From: Streptomyces sp. NBC_00576
GTDB taxonomy: Bacteria > Actinomycetota > Actinomycetes > Streptomycetales > Streptomycetaceae
NCBI RefSeq assembly: GCF_036345175.1
Contig: NZ_CP107780.1
Span: 5,890,001-5,954,000, forward strand
DNA length: 64,000 nucleotides
Reading direction: 5' to 3'
In this document: positions 1 through 8,214 of the stretch, piece after piece
Layout: each line of letters starts with the position of its first letter
Position numbering within the stretch: the first letter of the stretch is position 1
The notes under the pieces: model-generated
The model's input: only the letters and a program-made list of their open reading frames with translations
What the model was told of the DNA's origin: nothing
The model's database searches: none
Position numbers and translations under genes: made by a program

Positions 1-442
1 TGCCGGCGACATGGACGCGTACCCCGCCCGGCGGCTCGATGCCCTGGGCGGCCCGGTGGAAGTGCGGCGAGCTGAGCAGCAGCCGCCACGGCACGACACC
101 GTCCTCGAAGGCCCGGCAGTGCCCGTAGGCGTCCGCGAGGTAGGCCTCCAGGGCCCGCACCCGCTGGGCGACCCCGCGCTGGATGAGATCCCACTCCAGT
201 GCGTCGAGGATCCTCGGTACGAGGTCCAGCGGCCAGGGTCTTTCCTCACCCGCGAAGGCGTAGGTCACCCCGCGGTCGGTGAACGCCCGGGCCATCTGGT
301 CGGCCCGGAAGCGCAGTTCGGTCGGCTCGATGGGCTGGAGCGCCGCCAGTACCGGCTCATAGGCGGTCCTGACCTCACCCGGCCGCACAAACATCTCGTC
401 CCACGCGTCGGCCAACGCGTATGCGTCAAATATGTCCGCCAT
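1..442 (-). CDS. Circularly permuted type 2 ATP-grasp protein, N-terminal part (cut by window edge)
   Basis: The reading frame opens with ATG at 442-440 and stays open to the left edge, giving 147 N-terminal residues beginning MADIFDAYALADAWDEMF. The text, with GVTYAFAGEERPWPLD and an ALEAYLADAYG stretch, is typical of the actinobacterial circularly permuted ATP-grasp family (former DUF404/DUF407), usually about 500 residues and usually followed by an alpha-E domain gene. ATP-grasp enzymes form amide bonds using ATP; the substrate of this subfamily is not known to me. The catalytic core lies outside the window. The family call is firm, the exact start less so. Confidence 0.75.
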   Translation of the reverse strand, partial: MADIFDAYALADAWDEMFVRPGEVRTAYEPVLAALQPIEPTELRFRADQMARAFTDRGVTYAFAGEERPWPLDLVPRILDALEWDLIQRGVAQRVRALEAYLADAYGHCRAFEDGVVPWRLLLSSPHFHRAAQGIEPPGGVRVHVAG

Positions 443-598
443 GGCCTGACGGTAGGGGCGGGACGTAACGGGACGATCTCCGAGTGGTTTCCGGGAGCTT
501 GCGTGAAAGTTGTGGTGAGCGCTTTCCCTCCGGCGTACGTCCTGGGTCTCTCCGGCGTACCTCTGTTCGTGCCGCGTCGGACATTCGGACACGCCGAT

Positions 599-632
599 GG
601 CCCCGGCCGGATGGGGCCATCCCGCCGGGGCC
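599..632 (-). terminator. Hairpin downstream of the DUF397/XRE operon
   Basis: A nearly perfect inverted repeat (GGCCCCGG at 599-606 pairing with CCGGGGCC at 625-632, with a GGATGG/CCATCC inner stem) lies about 85 bases past the DUF397 stop. There is no U-tract, as is common in Streptomyces. It also sits upstream of the ATP-grasp gene, so a regulatory role for that gene is possible. Confidence 0.5.
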
Positions 633-718
633 GCTTCAGGCGTTCCCCCGTGCGCCGGTGGCGCCCCTTGGGTGAGCCCTTGTCAGGTCACGAAGGCCTT
701 GCGACTGCGGAGCGAGCC

Positions 719-919
719 TCAGTGATCAAACTCTCCGTCCTTCGCCCCCATCAGGAAGGCGCTCCACTCCGCACAGTTGAAGAACAGGACCGGCCCTGTC
801 GTGTCCTTGCTGTCCCGTACCGCGCGGCCGTCCCCAACCGACACGGCAACTTCAATACAGGCGCCCTCTTGCTGTGAGTAAGACGACTTCCGGAAGGGGG
901 CAACAACTTTAGGGGTCAC
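719..919 (-). CDS. DUF397 domain protein
   Basis: A 66-residue protein with the DUF397 pattern: FRKSSYSQQEGACIEVAV near the N-terminus, then VRDSKDTTGPVLFF and a C-terminal EWSAFL. DUF397 proteins are small actinobacterial products encoded next to XRE regulators of the WhiJ type and are thought to act as their partners in control of development and antibiotic production. The ATG overlaps the stop of the upstream XRE gene by 4 bases (919/916), so the two are translationally coupled. Family call firm; partnership with the neighbour inferred from context. Confidence 0.88.
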   Translation of the reverse strand: MTPKVVAPFRKSSYSQQEGACIEVAVSVGDGRAVRDSKDTTGPVLFFNCAEWSAFLMGAKDGEFDH

Positions 920-1785
920 GATGAAGTTTCCTCTATTTTGCGCAGATTGTCCCGGATGAGCTTTTCGCTCTGACCCGGTGCCAGCGCCGACGATCGTAGT
1001 TGGTCAAAAGCGTTTGCGTAAGCCGCCAGATCCTCTTGGCCCTCCAGGACTGATGCCCCTCGAAGGTTGTCGAGTGTCACGGCTTCCACGATCGGTTCCG
1101 TGCCGAAGGCAAAGGATGAGAACACGGAGATTGCCCCCGCCAGGGTGCCCGAGCCTTGAGGGAGAACCTGAATGGTTACGTTCTGCCTTCCGCCAACTTC
1201 GAGAATGTGAGAAAGCTGCTCGTGGTGAATGCCGGTACTCACCAAGGGGTGAGTGATCACTGGCTCCCAGACGATGGCCGTGTAGGTTGCCCCGCCCTCT
1301 TCAATCTTCGCCTGTCGCGCCACGCGAACCTTGACCAGTTGGGGTACGCGTTCCGGGTCGATGTAATTTGGCCCGGAGGTAAAGACGGATTCCGCGTAGG
1401 CAGACGTTTGCAGTAGCCCCGGAAAAAGAGCTGGACCCCACTCTTGAATGTAAGTGGCGTCATCTTCCAGCGAAATGTGATCGATATGATCCTCTCGCAG
1501 GTGCGCTGAGTGTTCGAGCCACCACCCGCGATGCTTGGAACGCTTCGCCAAGTCCTCAAGCCTATTGCGGACTTGCGGATCAGCTACGCCGTATGCGCTC
1601 AACAGCGCCCGAATCTCAATGACGCGCGCTGTCACAAGCCCGCTCTCGATGCGGCTGACGCGAGTTGGGTGCACTCCGAGCACATCTGCGGCCTGCGGCT
1701 GGTCGAGCTTGGCGGCCTGCCGGTACCTCCTGAGCGTGGCGCCGAGTCGCCTGCTGCGCACGGTCGGCCGTCCCCCTGTGGGCAT
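916..1785 (-). CDS. XRE-family regulator with DUF5753 C-terminal domain (WhiJ-like)
   Basis: 289 residues. An N-terminal helix-turn-helix (about residues 10-70, with QAADVLGVHPTRVSRIESG as the recognition region) is followed by the long DUF5753 region (about 95-280, with YIQEWGPALFPGLLQTSAYA) usual in Streptomyces regulators of this class. Such regulators are DNA-binding and work with the adjacent DUF397 protein. It is coupled to the DUF397 gene downstream and divergent from the HATPase gene at 1974; the 190-base gap between them holds both promoters. Target genes are unknown. Confidence 0.88.
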   Translation of the reverse strand: MPTGGRPTVRSRRLGATLRRYRQAAKLDQPQAADVLGVHPTRVSRIESGLVTARVIEIRALLSAYGVADPQVRNRLEDLAKRSKHRGWWLEHSAHLREDHIDHISLEDDATYIQEWGPALFPGLLQTSAYAESVFTSGPNYIDPERVPQLVKVRVARQAKIEEGGATYTAIVWEPVITHPLVSTGIHHEQLSHILEVGGRQNVTIQVLPQGSGTLAGAISVFSSFAFGTEPIVEAVTLDNLRGASVLEGQEDLAAYANAFDQLRSSALAPGQSEKLIRDNLRKIEETSS

Positions 1786-1973
1786 CGCGCTTCCCCTCTC
1801 CTGTGACAGCTGTCATCGGGCTCCACTGTATGGCCTGTGGGCGCAGCAGAGAGAAAGTTGCAAGTCTTGCTGTTTTGATTCAGTTGCGGGTTGGCACGTC
1901 TAGGACCTAACCTCAGAGTGCACGCACCGCTACACGGTGCGATCTTGACTAGGCGTCAGGGGGTACAGCCGTC

Positions 1974-2411
1974 ATGCCCACCGCTGTTACAACACACCAG
2001 CGCAGAGACACGTTTCACGTCCCGAAACGAAAGCAGAGCGTGCCGGACGCACGGTCACAGGTGCGGAAGATCCTCAGCGACTGGGGCATCGACAGCGAAC
2101 TCGCCTGCGATGTTGCCGCTGTCTCAACTGAGCTGGTCGCCAACGCCATTCAGCACTGCCGGGTGACGTACGCCCGGATCGAGGTCACTGTCTGCATGCG
2201 GGGTGACGGCTTACTGGTCGAGGTGTCGGACCCCGACAGGGGCAGGGTTCCGGCGCTCTGCCTGGGAGACGACCAGGGAGAGAGCGGGCGGGGGTTGGTC
2301 CTGGTCGCCGGCCTGGCTGAGCACTGGGGGCACGAGCTGCGGCCGTTCACCAAATGCGTATGGGCCGAGTTCTCTGTCCCCGAAGGGACCCGCGTACCGG
2401 TTGACGCATAA
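1974..2411 (+). CDS. HATPase_c-family ATP-binding protein (anti-sigma-factor-like)
   Basis: 145 residues matching the short histidine-kinase-like ATPase family: N-box ELVANAIQHC (about residues 50-60), G1 box VEVSDPDRG and a G2-like GESGRGLVLVAGLA. These stand-alone ATPases resemble RsbW/SpoIIAB anti-sigma kinases and are abundant in Streptomyces, often beside XRE/DUF397 pairs as here. No transmembrane segment. The start ATG at 1974 was taken because the text before it is not family-like. Its partner (sigma or anti-anti-sigma factor) is not in the window. Confidence 0.85.
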   Translation: MPTAVTTHQRRDTFHVPKRKQSVPDARSQVRKILSDWGIDSELACDVAAVSTELVANAIQHCRVTYARIEVTVCMRGDGLLVEVSDPDRGRVPALCLGDDQGESGRGLVLVAGLAEHWGHELRPFTKCVWAEFSVPEGTRVPVDA

Positions 2412-2526
2412 CAGCAAGATCGAGGAGTACGCCTCGCACGCGTAAGTGATACGCGTACTGGCCGGGGCGGTCCGTGACAGGTTCGAGGCTCCCCCATCCC
2501 CCGTGCACATGACTGGTCGAGCCTCT

Positions 2527-2564
2527 GCAGGCGCCCAGGTGCAACTACACATCTGGGCGCCTGC
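2527..2564 (+). terminator. Strong hairpin after the HATPase gene
   Basis: Perfect 12-bp stem (GCAGGCGCCCAG at 2527-2538 with CTGGGCGCCTGC at 2553-2564) and a 14-base loop, between the HATPase stop and the next small gene. It probably ends the HATPase transcript. Confidence 0.7.
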
Positions 2565-2643
2565 GTTCAACAGCGCCCCAACACGGCATGCAGCGCCGTT
2601 GCGGGGCGAGCGTCAACAGCTAATTGGACAGGGGCCATTGACG

Positions 2644-3024
2644 ATGAAAAACCTTACCGTTCGGCTGGTCGCCTTGCTGCGATTCTTACTGCTACTCCCG
2701 CAACCCTCGCGCGAGGGAGACAGACACGCGCGCCGGACGCTCGACGTCACCCGGGCGCCCAGGCGCCCCGACCCGTATGTGATGCGCCTGCCCAACCCCC
2801 GTGACGCTCGTTGGCGCCGATGGTCGGACAGAGCGCAAGCCCGCATGTTCGGGCCGGACCCGCTACCGCTCCTCGCGGAAGAGTGGGAGCGCTGGGGCGA
2901 CGGGGACGGATGGCAGGTACCCCACCCCGTACAACGGGCCGTCCAACGGATGGCGCCTTTTGGGGACCCATGCGACCCGGCCCGGCCGTACGTCGACCGG
3001 CTACCTGGAAGGCACCGAGAATGA
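2644..3024 (+). CDS. Small Arg-rich hypothetical protein with hydrophobic N-terminus
   Basis: 126 residues from ATG 2644. The reading frame is open further upstream (to 2446) but crosses the 2527-2564 hairpin, so the later start is preferred. The first 20 residues (MKNLTVRLVALLRFLLLLPQ) are hydrophobic, a possible membrane anchor; the rest is Arg/Pro-rich and charged. Its stop overlaps the next gene in an ATGA, so the two are probably translated together. I do not recognise a domain. Small genes like this are common beside XRE/HATPase sets in Streptomyces. Confidence 0.5.
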   Translation: MKNLTVRLVALLRFLLLLPQPSREGDRHARRTLDVTRAPRRPDPYVMRLPNPRDARWRRWSDRAQARMFGPDPLPLLAEEWERWGDGDGWQVPHPVQRAVQRMAPFGDPCDPARPYVDRLPGRHRE

Positions 3025-3266
3025 CCAAGGACCCCCGCGACGAAGTGACTCCGATCCACTTGCCGGACGCGACGGAATGGCTCGCGTGGGCCAAACACGT
3101 ACGGAAGTGCGCGAAGGAATGCCGCACTCTGGGACGTGACTGTCCGGAAGCCGTCGTTCTGCGCGCAGCCCTACAGCGTGCGCGCGACGCTGCCGCGGTG
3201 ACGGACGCCGAGATGCCGTACCCGCTCGCTTCATCTCCACCGGTGGGGGCCTCGCAGGTTGAGTAG
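3021..3266 (+). CDS. Small hypothetical protein coupled to the preceding gene
   Basis: 81 residues from ATG 3021, overlapping the previous stop by 4 bases. The text begins MTKDPRDEVTPIHLPDATEW and contains two Cys (CAKECRTLGRDC) in an amphipathic helix-like region, then an Ala/Arg-rich helix. No signal peptide and no domain I can name. Coupling to 2644-3024 and codon usage support it being real; function unknown. Confidence 0.5.
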   Translation: MTKDPRDEVTPIHLPDATEWLAWAKHVRKCAKECRTLGRDCPEAVVLRAALQRARDAAAVTDAEMPYPLASSPPVGASQVE

Positions 3267-3489
3267 TCACGTTTCCGGCAGCTCACATGAGGCCGGGCGC
3301 CTCGTGGTAAGGCAGGTGAGGGTTCATCACCTCGCGGGGCGACCGTGCAGCCGTTCTTCCAGGCGCTTGGTGGTAAGCGTTCCCGGCGGTACGTGATCCG
3401 TGATCCTGGCGGGATGTGATCCCGGCGGGTGAATCCCCTGTCGGGACCCTTGTCATGATCGGGCACGACCACCTGGGAGTCGCGCCCGG

Positions 3490-3893
3490 GTGAGCGCACA
3501 GAGCAGCCACTCGGCGCGGCCCTGGCGCAGTCCGTATGCCGTGGCCGCGACGGTCAGACCACGGACTGTGTCAGATAGGTCGTCAGCGCCAAGCGGCCGG
3601 CCGGGGTGAGTAGTCTCTCGGTCCGCTCACCCCACGAGGAGCGCAGCAGGAGTAGGAGCGCGGAGGCGTATGCGGCTGACAGAGCCGGAGCCGTCAGCAT
3701 CCCCACGCCGAGTACCAGATACTGCCAGCTTTCGTCCAGCGGTCCCTGTGAGGCGGCGGCGGAGAAGACGGCGCCGGGGACTCCCAGTGCCAGTCCTGCG
3801 GCGGTGATCCTGATCAACTGGGAGCGGCTCGTGGTGTTCCGGCCGATGAGGCGTTTTGCCCGCGGCCAGTCCCAGGAGGAATGCGTGGGAGCC
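3490..3893 (-). pseudogene. Remnant of a DUF418 membrane protein
   Basis: Conceptual translation needs two frame changes. From 3893 leftward one frame reads SHAFLLGLAAGK; after a shift at the AAAA run near 3855 it continues RLIGRN and then TAAGLALGVPGAVF and a long hydrophobic stretch to RLALTTYLTQSVV, stopping at 3554; a third frame continues TVAATAYGLRQGRAEWLL. TxYLTQS and the surrounding helices are typical of the C-terminal DUF418 domain. The N-terminal part is absent. It is a decayed fragment between the small genes and the VanZ-like gene. Confidence 0.6.
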
Positions 3894-3970
3894 GGCGCAG
3901 GGGAGCTTCCTGGCGACTGCCGGGAACGAACTCGTCACGGTCCAGGATCGCAACACGCCGATGGTGGGCG

Positions 3971-5374
3971 TCAGCTGGCTTTGAGGGGCTGCCCGGCTGC
4001 GTCGTATACCTGCCCAGTCACGGCGCTCACGCGGTACATCTCAACCGCTGCCTGCTCCTGTGAATCATCGCCCTTTCCGTTGCTGGGCCATGTCACGTTC
4101 ACAAGCCAGTTCGGCTGCCAATTACCGTCTTGCTCGACCGCTTTTACAGTAACTGCTTTGGTATGGAATTCTGCGCCAGCGTTTCCATTGGCTTGGAGTT
4201 GTGCCGCTACCGCCTTGTTTACTGCCTTTTCGGCCTGCTCGGCGTCAAGCTTGGCTTTGGGAAGCTTTGCCCGGGTCGGACCAAGGGTGACGTCAATCTG
4301 AGATACACGCCCGGCCCTGTCTACCTGGACGTCCAGCATCCTGGGCATCAGAACGTCGTTGTGAGTCCATCTCCAGTTCGTAATCCAGCCAAGTTCGGCC
4401 TTTGTGCCCACAGCGGACGTTTCGCTCATGGTCGCACCCAGCGCCCACGGGTACTGTCGCTGGGCGTACGACTTCGCAATTCGAGAGGCTGCTGCATCGG
4501 TAGACGGGGCTTTCGCGCCGCCCACCGGGTATCCCATGGCAGTGGGCCGGTCGCTGTTCTCCAGCTGTACATTCAGGTGCTTCTTGTCCGGCCAGGAAAG
4601 GCTGCCGGTACCGAAGTCTTCGGAGTGCCCCGCTTCACGGCTGTGCAGGATGAAGATGATGTTGGTGCATGGGGAGTCACGACACGGCTGCTCGTACTGC
4701 TTGCCGATCTTGTATCGGTCACCGAACGCCTCCTTGACGGCGCCCTCAACGGCCTGCTTCTGGCCGGAACTTGCGTCGGCGAGGCTGCTGCCATCCACGT
4801 TCGTGAAGGCGAGCATCGGACGCGCCACTCCCGAGCCCAGGAGGACCAGCGCCGCGAAAGCGATCAGAGCGCCCTTAATGCCTGCCTGCCAGGCGAGCGA
4901 GTGGCGGATTGTAAGCGCAACCGCGACAACGGTGAGCCCAATCAACCCGCCGATGATGTTCATCTCGGCGTCCGAGCTGTCACACACGCGCCCCAGGCCG
5001 TTGACGGTGGCCTGGGTGAATTCGATGGCCAGGGGCAGCGCGATGACACCGACCAGGACAGGCAGCGGGCGGCGGATGGCCAGGAGTGCGCAGGCGCTGA
5101 CGGGCACCATCATGGCGAGGTTCCACAACCCTTGCGTGGTGTGGAAAGGCTCGGCGAACTGATGGTTGAGGACGCATACGCCGCTGGCCGAGCCGCCGCC
5201 CATGAAAGTGACGCCGAGAACGCCGGTGAGAGTGAAGGTGAGCCCGGACCACCATGCCCCGTGAGGGTTCCCCCGCTTGCGGGCGAGTGTCCATGCTGCG
5301 CCGCCGAGAACGAGGCCGACCAGTGTGCACACGGCCAGATAGCCGACATGGTGTTGAAAGATGGCGGAGAACAC
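3971..5374 (-). CDS. VanZ-domain membrane protein with large C-terminal extracytoplasmic domain
   Basis: 467 residues. The first about 195 residues hold several membrane helices and the VanZ signature (IEFTQATVNGLGRVCDSSD then EMNIIGGLIG). After a last helix (about 165-185) comes a soluble region of about 270 residues, probably outside the cell, with two Cys (QPCRDSPC) and a C-terminal repeat resembling PepSY-like sequences (ALGATMSETSAV; EMYRVSAVTGQVYDAAG). VanZ domains occur in proteins linked to glycopeptide resistance and envelope processes, but their biochemistry is unclear. The long C-terminal domain is unusual for VanZ proteins. A small secreted protein gene lies just upstream on the same strand. 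Confidence 0.7.
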   Translation of the reverse strand: MFSAIFQHHVGYLAVCTLVGLVLGGAAWTLARKRGNPHGAWWSGLTFTLTGVLGVTFMGGGSASGVCVLNHQFAEPFHTTQGLWNLAMMVPVSACALLAIRRPLPVLVGVIALPLAIEFTQATVNGLGRVCDSSDAEMNIIGGLIGLTVVAVALTIRHSLAWQAGIKGALIAFAALVLLGSGVARPMLAFTNVDGSSLADASSGQKQAVEGAVKEAFGDRYKIGKQYEQPCRDSPCTNIIFILHSREAGHSEDFGTGSLSWPDKKHLNVQLENSDRPTAMGYPVGGAKAPSTDAAASRIAKSYAQRQYPWALGATMSETSAVGTKAELGWITNWRWTHNDVLMPRMLDVQVDRAGRVSQIDVTLGPTRAKLPKAKLDAEQAEKAVNKAVAAQLQANGNAGAEFHTKAVTVKAVEQDGNWQPNWLVNVTWPSNGKGDDSQEQAAVEMYRVSAVTGQVYDAAGQPLKAS

Positions 5375-5426
5375 GGCTCGGTTCCTTGCGTGGTCATGTC
5401 GAGGAGAGCGGGACCGGGAGAGGGAC

Positions 5427-5450
5427 GGCCCCGCCTTGGTAGACGGGGCC
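5427..5450 (-). terminator. Short hairpin after the secreted-protein gene
   Basis: GGCCCCG (5427-5433) pairs with CGGGGCC (5444-5450) across a 10-base loop, 15 bases past the stop at 5465. Short stem, so only a modest case. Confidence 0.4.
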
Positions 5451-5464
5451 TGTGGGGTTCTGGT

Positions 5465-5875
5465 TCAGCAGTGCGAGGTTGGCGTCTGGTACGTGCCGCC
5501 GCTGTAGCTGAGCAGGCCTATCATGTTCGAGCAGTAGGCGCTGGCCCCCAGCGACCACGTCGACCTCTTCGTCTGGCCCACAGCGATGGAGACGGCGCTG
5601 GCGTAGTGGTTGGTCCCCGAGCGCGAGTAACCAAGCTTGGCAGAGATGGTAGATCCGCCCGACTTGGTGTACTCGACGCCGACGACGCCGTTCGAAGCCT
5701 GGTGGATGCCCAGAAGGCCGTTGGACAGCGAGGTGCACCGCTCCATGGGCTCGCTGGTTTCGCTGTAGCCAGAGCTGTCACAGTAGGAGATGGCCGAGGC
5801 GGTCGGCGCGCTGAACATGACAGATCCTGTTGCGATGGCAAGGGCGACGAGAGTGGCGTTGGCTCTGCGGTGCAT
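5465..5875 (-). CDS. Small secreted protein with Cys pairs
   Basis: 136 residues from ATG 5875, chosen because GGGGA lies 5 bases upstream and the translation then opens with a Sec signal peptide (MHRRANATLVALAIATGSVM, cleavage after about AISA/APTASA). An in-frame ATG at 5899 adds eight residues without a better ribosome site. The mature part is Ser/Gly/Tyr-rich with four Cys (YCDSSG, ERCTSL, AYCSNM, C-terminal SHC), consistent with two disulphides in an exported protein. I do not recognise a family. It precedes the VanZ-domain gene on the same strand. Confidence 0.65.
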   Translation of the reverse strand: MHRRANATLVALAIATGSVMFSAPTASAISYCDSSGYSETSEPMERCTSLSNGLLGIHQASNGVVGVEYTKSGGSTISAKLGYSRSGTNHYASAVSIAVGQTKRSTWSLGASAYCSNMIGLLSYSGGTYQTPTSHC

Positions 5876-6010
5876 GGAATCCCCAAAGGTGTAGTGCACA
5901 TGTCAGCTCTCTTGCGTACGAAGAGTCTGGCGCAGGCGGAAAATGTTGTGAGTATCGGATCGCGCAGGACGTTTCCCCCGTTTGCGCCGATGGCGCCCCC
6001 GTCCCGCCCG

Positions 6011-6024
6011 TGGAAGCGCTTCCA
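6011..6024. promoter_or_regulatory. Perfect 14-bp palindrome resembling a LacI-family operator
   Basis: TGGAAGCGCTTCCA is fully self-complementary with the central AGCGCT typical of LacI/GalR-family operators (compare the CebR-type box TGGGAGCGCTCCCA). It lies between the leftward secreted-protein gene (start 5875) and the rightward LuxR gene (start 6211). No LacI-family regulator is in the window. Confidence 0.4.
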
Positions 6025-6210
6025 ACAATGGCCCCACGAGTAACGTCCCACCACCGTCAGCTTGTTGCAGTAGCACGGGCGGAGGAGGGTCGAAAGTCGG
6101 ACATAGTAAGGGGATTGGGGACGCGCGAGGGACCTGGCCGTGTTGCGGACCACGTCCGGGCCGCGCATAGTGGCGCTGCGAAGTGCTGGATCCAGTGGTG
6201 GGACGGGGCG

Positions 6211-7329
6211 ATGGCCGGGCACGGGACGGACGAGCATCCACACGGTGCTGACCGACTGTGCGAGGCCGGGGATCGCATATATTCCCGGGCCGTACGGCGG
6301 GGCCGTGTGCTGCGCCGGGATGCCGAGACAGTGCCGTGCCTGCTCGAACTCGCCCTGCTGCACCCCGATCCCGACGACATGGCCTGGCTGGTGCCGACCT
6401 CCCCGCAGGAGGTCATGACCCGGCTGCTGCGCGGCGTCTACGACGAGGTCAGCGCGAGCCAGCGGCGCGTGGGCTCGGCGGTCGAGGCGTTCGAGCGGTA
6501 CACCTCCCTCCGTGAGGAGAGCCAGTACGCCGGCTCCGGTTCCGGGACCGGCGGTGGCCCCGGCTTCGGCGAGGGCACGGCCCTGCGCGTCCTGGACGGT
6601 CTCGCCCGTATCCAGACCGCGATGGACGCGGCGACCCAGGCGTGCACGACCGAGGTGCTCACCGTCCAGCCGGGCGGTATCCGCCGCGAGTACGAACTCT
6701 CGGAGGGCCTGCACCGGGCGCTCGAACTGCGCGAGCGCGGCGTACGGATGCGGGGCCTGTACAACCATGTGGCCCGGCACGGACAGGGACTGCTCAACTA
6801 CCTCGAACTGGTGGGTGGAGCCGCCGAGGCGCGCACCCTCGACGAGGTGGTCGAGCGGCTGATCCTCTTCGACCGCACGGTGGCCTTCATCCCGGCGAAC
6901 GCGGAGCGGACGGTCGCGCTGGAGATCCGCCACCCGGCGCTGGTGCGCTACCTCGGCACGGTCTTCGACCGCCTGTGGCGCCTGGCGATCCCGCTGACGG
7001 CCCCGCTCCCCGATACGGGCATCGAGGGCATCTCGCACCGAGAGCGGTCGATTGCCGCGCTACTCGCGGAGGGCCACCAGGACGCGGTGGTCGCGGAGCG
7101 GCTGGGCATCAGCGTGCGGACTTGCCGGGCACACATCGCCCGGCTCTCGGAGACGCTGGGGGCGGCGAGCCGGACGCAGTTGGGGGTGCGGATCGCACAG
7201 GCGGGACTGGACAGGCCGCCGGCCGTCGCCGAGCCGGGCGGCGACGCGACGCTCAGCCTTCCGGCGCCGACGGTTCCACCGACGACTCCGGCCCCAGCTC
7301 CGGCTCCAGAATCCCCGACTGCCCGATGA
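6211..7329 (+). CDS. LuxR-type regulator A (paralogue of the two that face it)
   Basis: 372 residues from ATG 6211 (MAGHGTDEHPHG); the open frame runs further upstream but that text is not conserved in the paralogues. The N-terminal two-thirds is a shared sensory region (CLLELALLHPDPDDMAWL near 50; ERLILFDRTVAFIPAN near 220; EIRHPALVRYL near 240). The C-terminal helix-turn-helix is LuxR-like (SHRERSIAALLAEGHQDAVV then ERLGISVRTCRAHIARL). No receiver domain or autoinducer domain is recognisable, so it is an orphan one-component regulator. Its 3' end overlaps the convergent regulator B by 77 bases. Confidence 0.82.
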   Translation: MAGHGTDEHPHGADRLCEAGDRIYSRAVRRGRVLRRDAETVPCLLELALLHPDPDDMAWLVPTSPQEVMTRLLRGVYDEVSASQRRVGSAVEAFERYTSLREESQYAGSGSGTGGGPGFGEGTALRVLDGLARIQTAMDAATQACTTEVLTVQPGGIRREYELSEGLHRALELRERGVRMRGLYNHVARHGQGLLNYLELVGGAAEARTLDEVVERLILFDRTVAFIPANAERTVALEIRHPALVRYLGTVFDRLWRLAIPLTAPLPDTGIEGISHRERSIAALLAEGHQDAVVAERLGISVRTCRAHIARLSETLGAASRTQLGVRIAQAGLDRPPAVAEPGGDATLSLPAPTVPPTTPAPAPAPESPTAR

Positions 7330-8201
7330 GGTAGCCGAGTTGGGCGCGGCTCTCGCTGCCGAGGGTGGTGGCGAGTTTGGCGATGTGGACGCGGGCGCTA
7401 CGGACGTTCAAGCCGAGGCGGTTCGCGATGACGGCGTCGGTGTGGCCCTCGACGAGGAGGGCGGCGATGGTCCGTTGGCGGGGGGTGACACCGTTGAGGG
7501 ACGGGCGTTGGACGGCCTGGGGGTACATCGGGGTGGCCAACTGCCACAGCCGTTCGAAGGTGTTCACGAAGTACGCGATGATCGCCGGCTGGCGGATTTC
7601 GAGGGCGACGTTGGAGTCTGTCGGGCGCGTCCGGTCGGTAATAAAGGCGACGGTCCGGTCGATGATGAGGATGCGGTCGGTGATCTCGTCCAGATAGCGG
7701 GCCTCCGCGTCCCCTCTCAGCTTCTCGTAGCGGGCGAAGACGAGGGGCTGGTGGCGCGTCGTAGCCTGGTAGAGAGTACGAATGCGGGCGCCCTGGTCGA
7801 GTAGGGCCTGGTCCCGGTCCATGGCGACGACATGCGCCCGTCCGCTGTTCTCGTTGCCGTACTCGATGCTCGGTTGGATGGAGAGAAGTTCCCGGGAGGC
7901 GGCGGCCATGGCCTCGGTGATGGCCTGGTTGGTCCGCTTGTTGCTGAGAAGGATGCTGATCGTCGGCGATGCGCTCCGCCGCGCCGCGCAGCAGCCGGTG
8001 CAGGGCGACCGACGGGGCGACGGGCTCCAACCGGCTCAGGTCGTCGACGACCGGGTGCAGCAGCCCGAGGTCGACCAGACAAGGAGCGTCGCCCGCGTCG
8101 GCACTCGGTACGTGGCCTTCTCGCAGGGCGCGCTGGTAAAGCATCGATGCCGGTTCGCACAGCTCTTCCAGGCCGTGGTCCGGGTGGGTGGCCGAGGTCA
8201 C
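7253..8201 (-). pseudogene. LuxR-type regulator B, frameshifted
   Basis: The N-terminal part (GTG 8201, preceded by GAGGAG; CLVDLGLLHPVVDDLSRLEP) and the C-terminal part (TISILLSNKRTNQAITEAMA through the helix-turn-helix LNVRSARVHIAKLATTLGS) are in different frames that change near 7964-7980. The span is 949 bases, one more than a multiple of three, so removing one base restores a protein of about 315 residues, close to its paralogue (327). It starts 14 bases past the stop of regulator C, in the same operon. It may be a true recent inactivation or a sequencing indel. Confidence 0.75.
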
Positions 8202-8214
8202 GTCGTGGCTCTCC

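Noticed and set aside
4130..6043. 637-codon plus-strand frame opposite the VanZ and secreted-protein genes
   Set aside because: No family text; both opposite-strand genes have good starts and recognisable features.
5830..6210. Upstream extension of LuxR regulator A
   Set aside because: The extra 127 residues lack similarity to the paralogues and overlap the secreted-protein gene start and the LacI-like palindrome.
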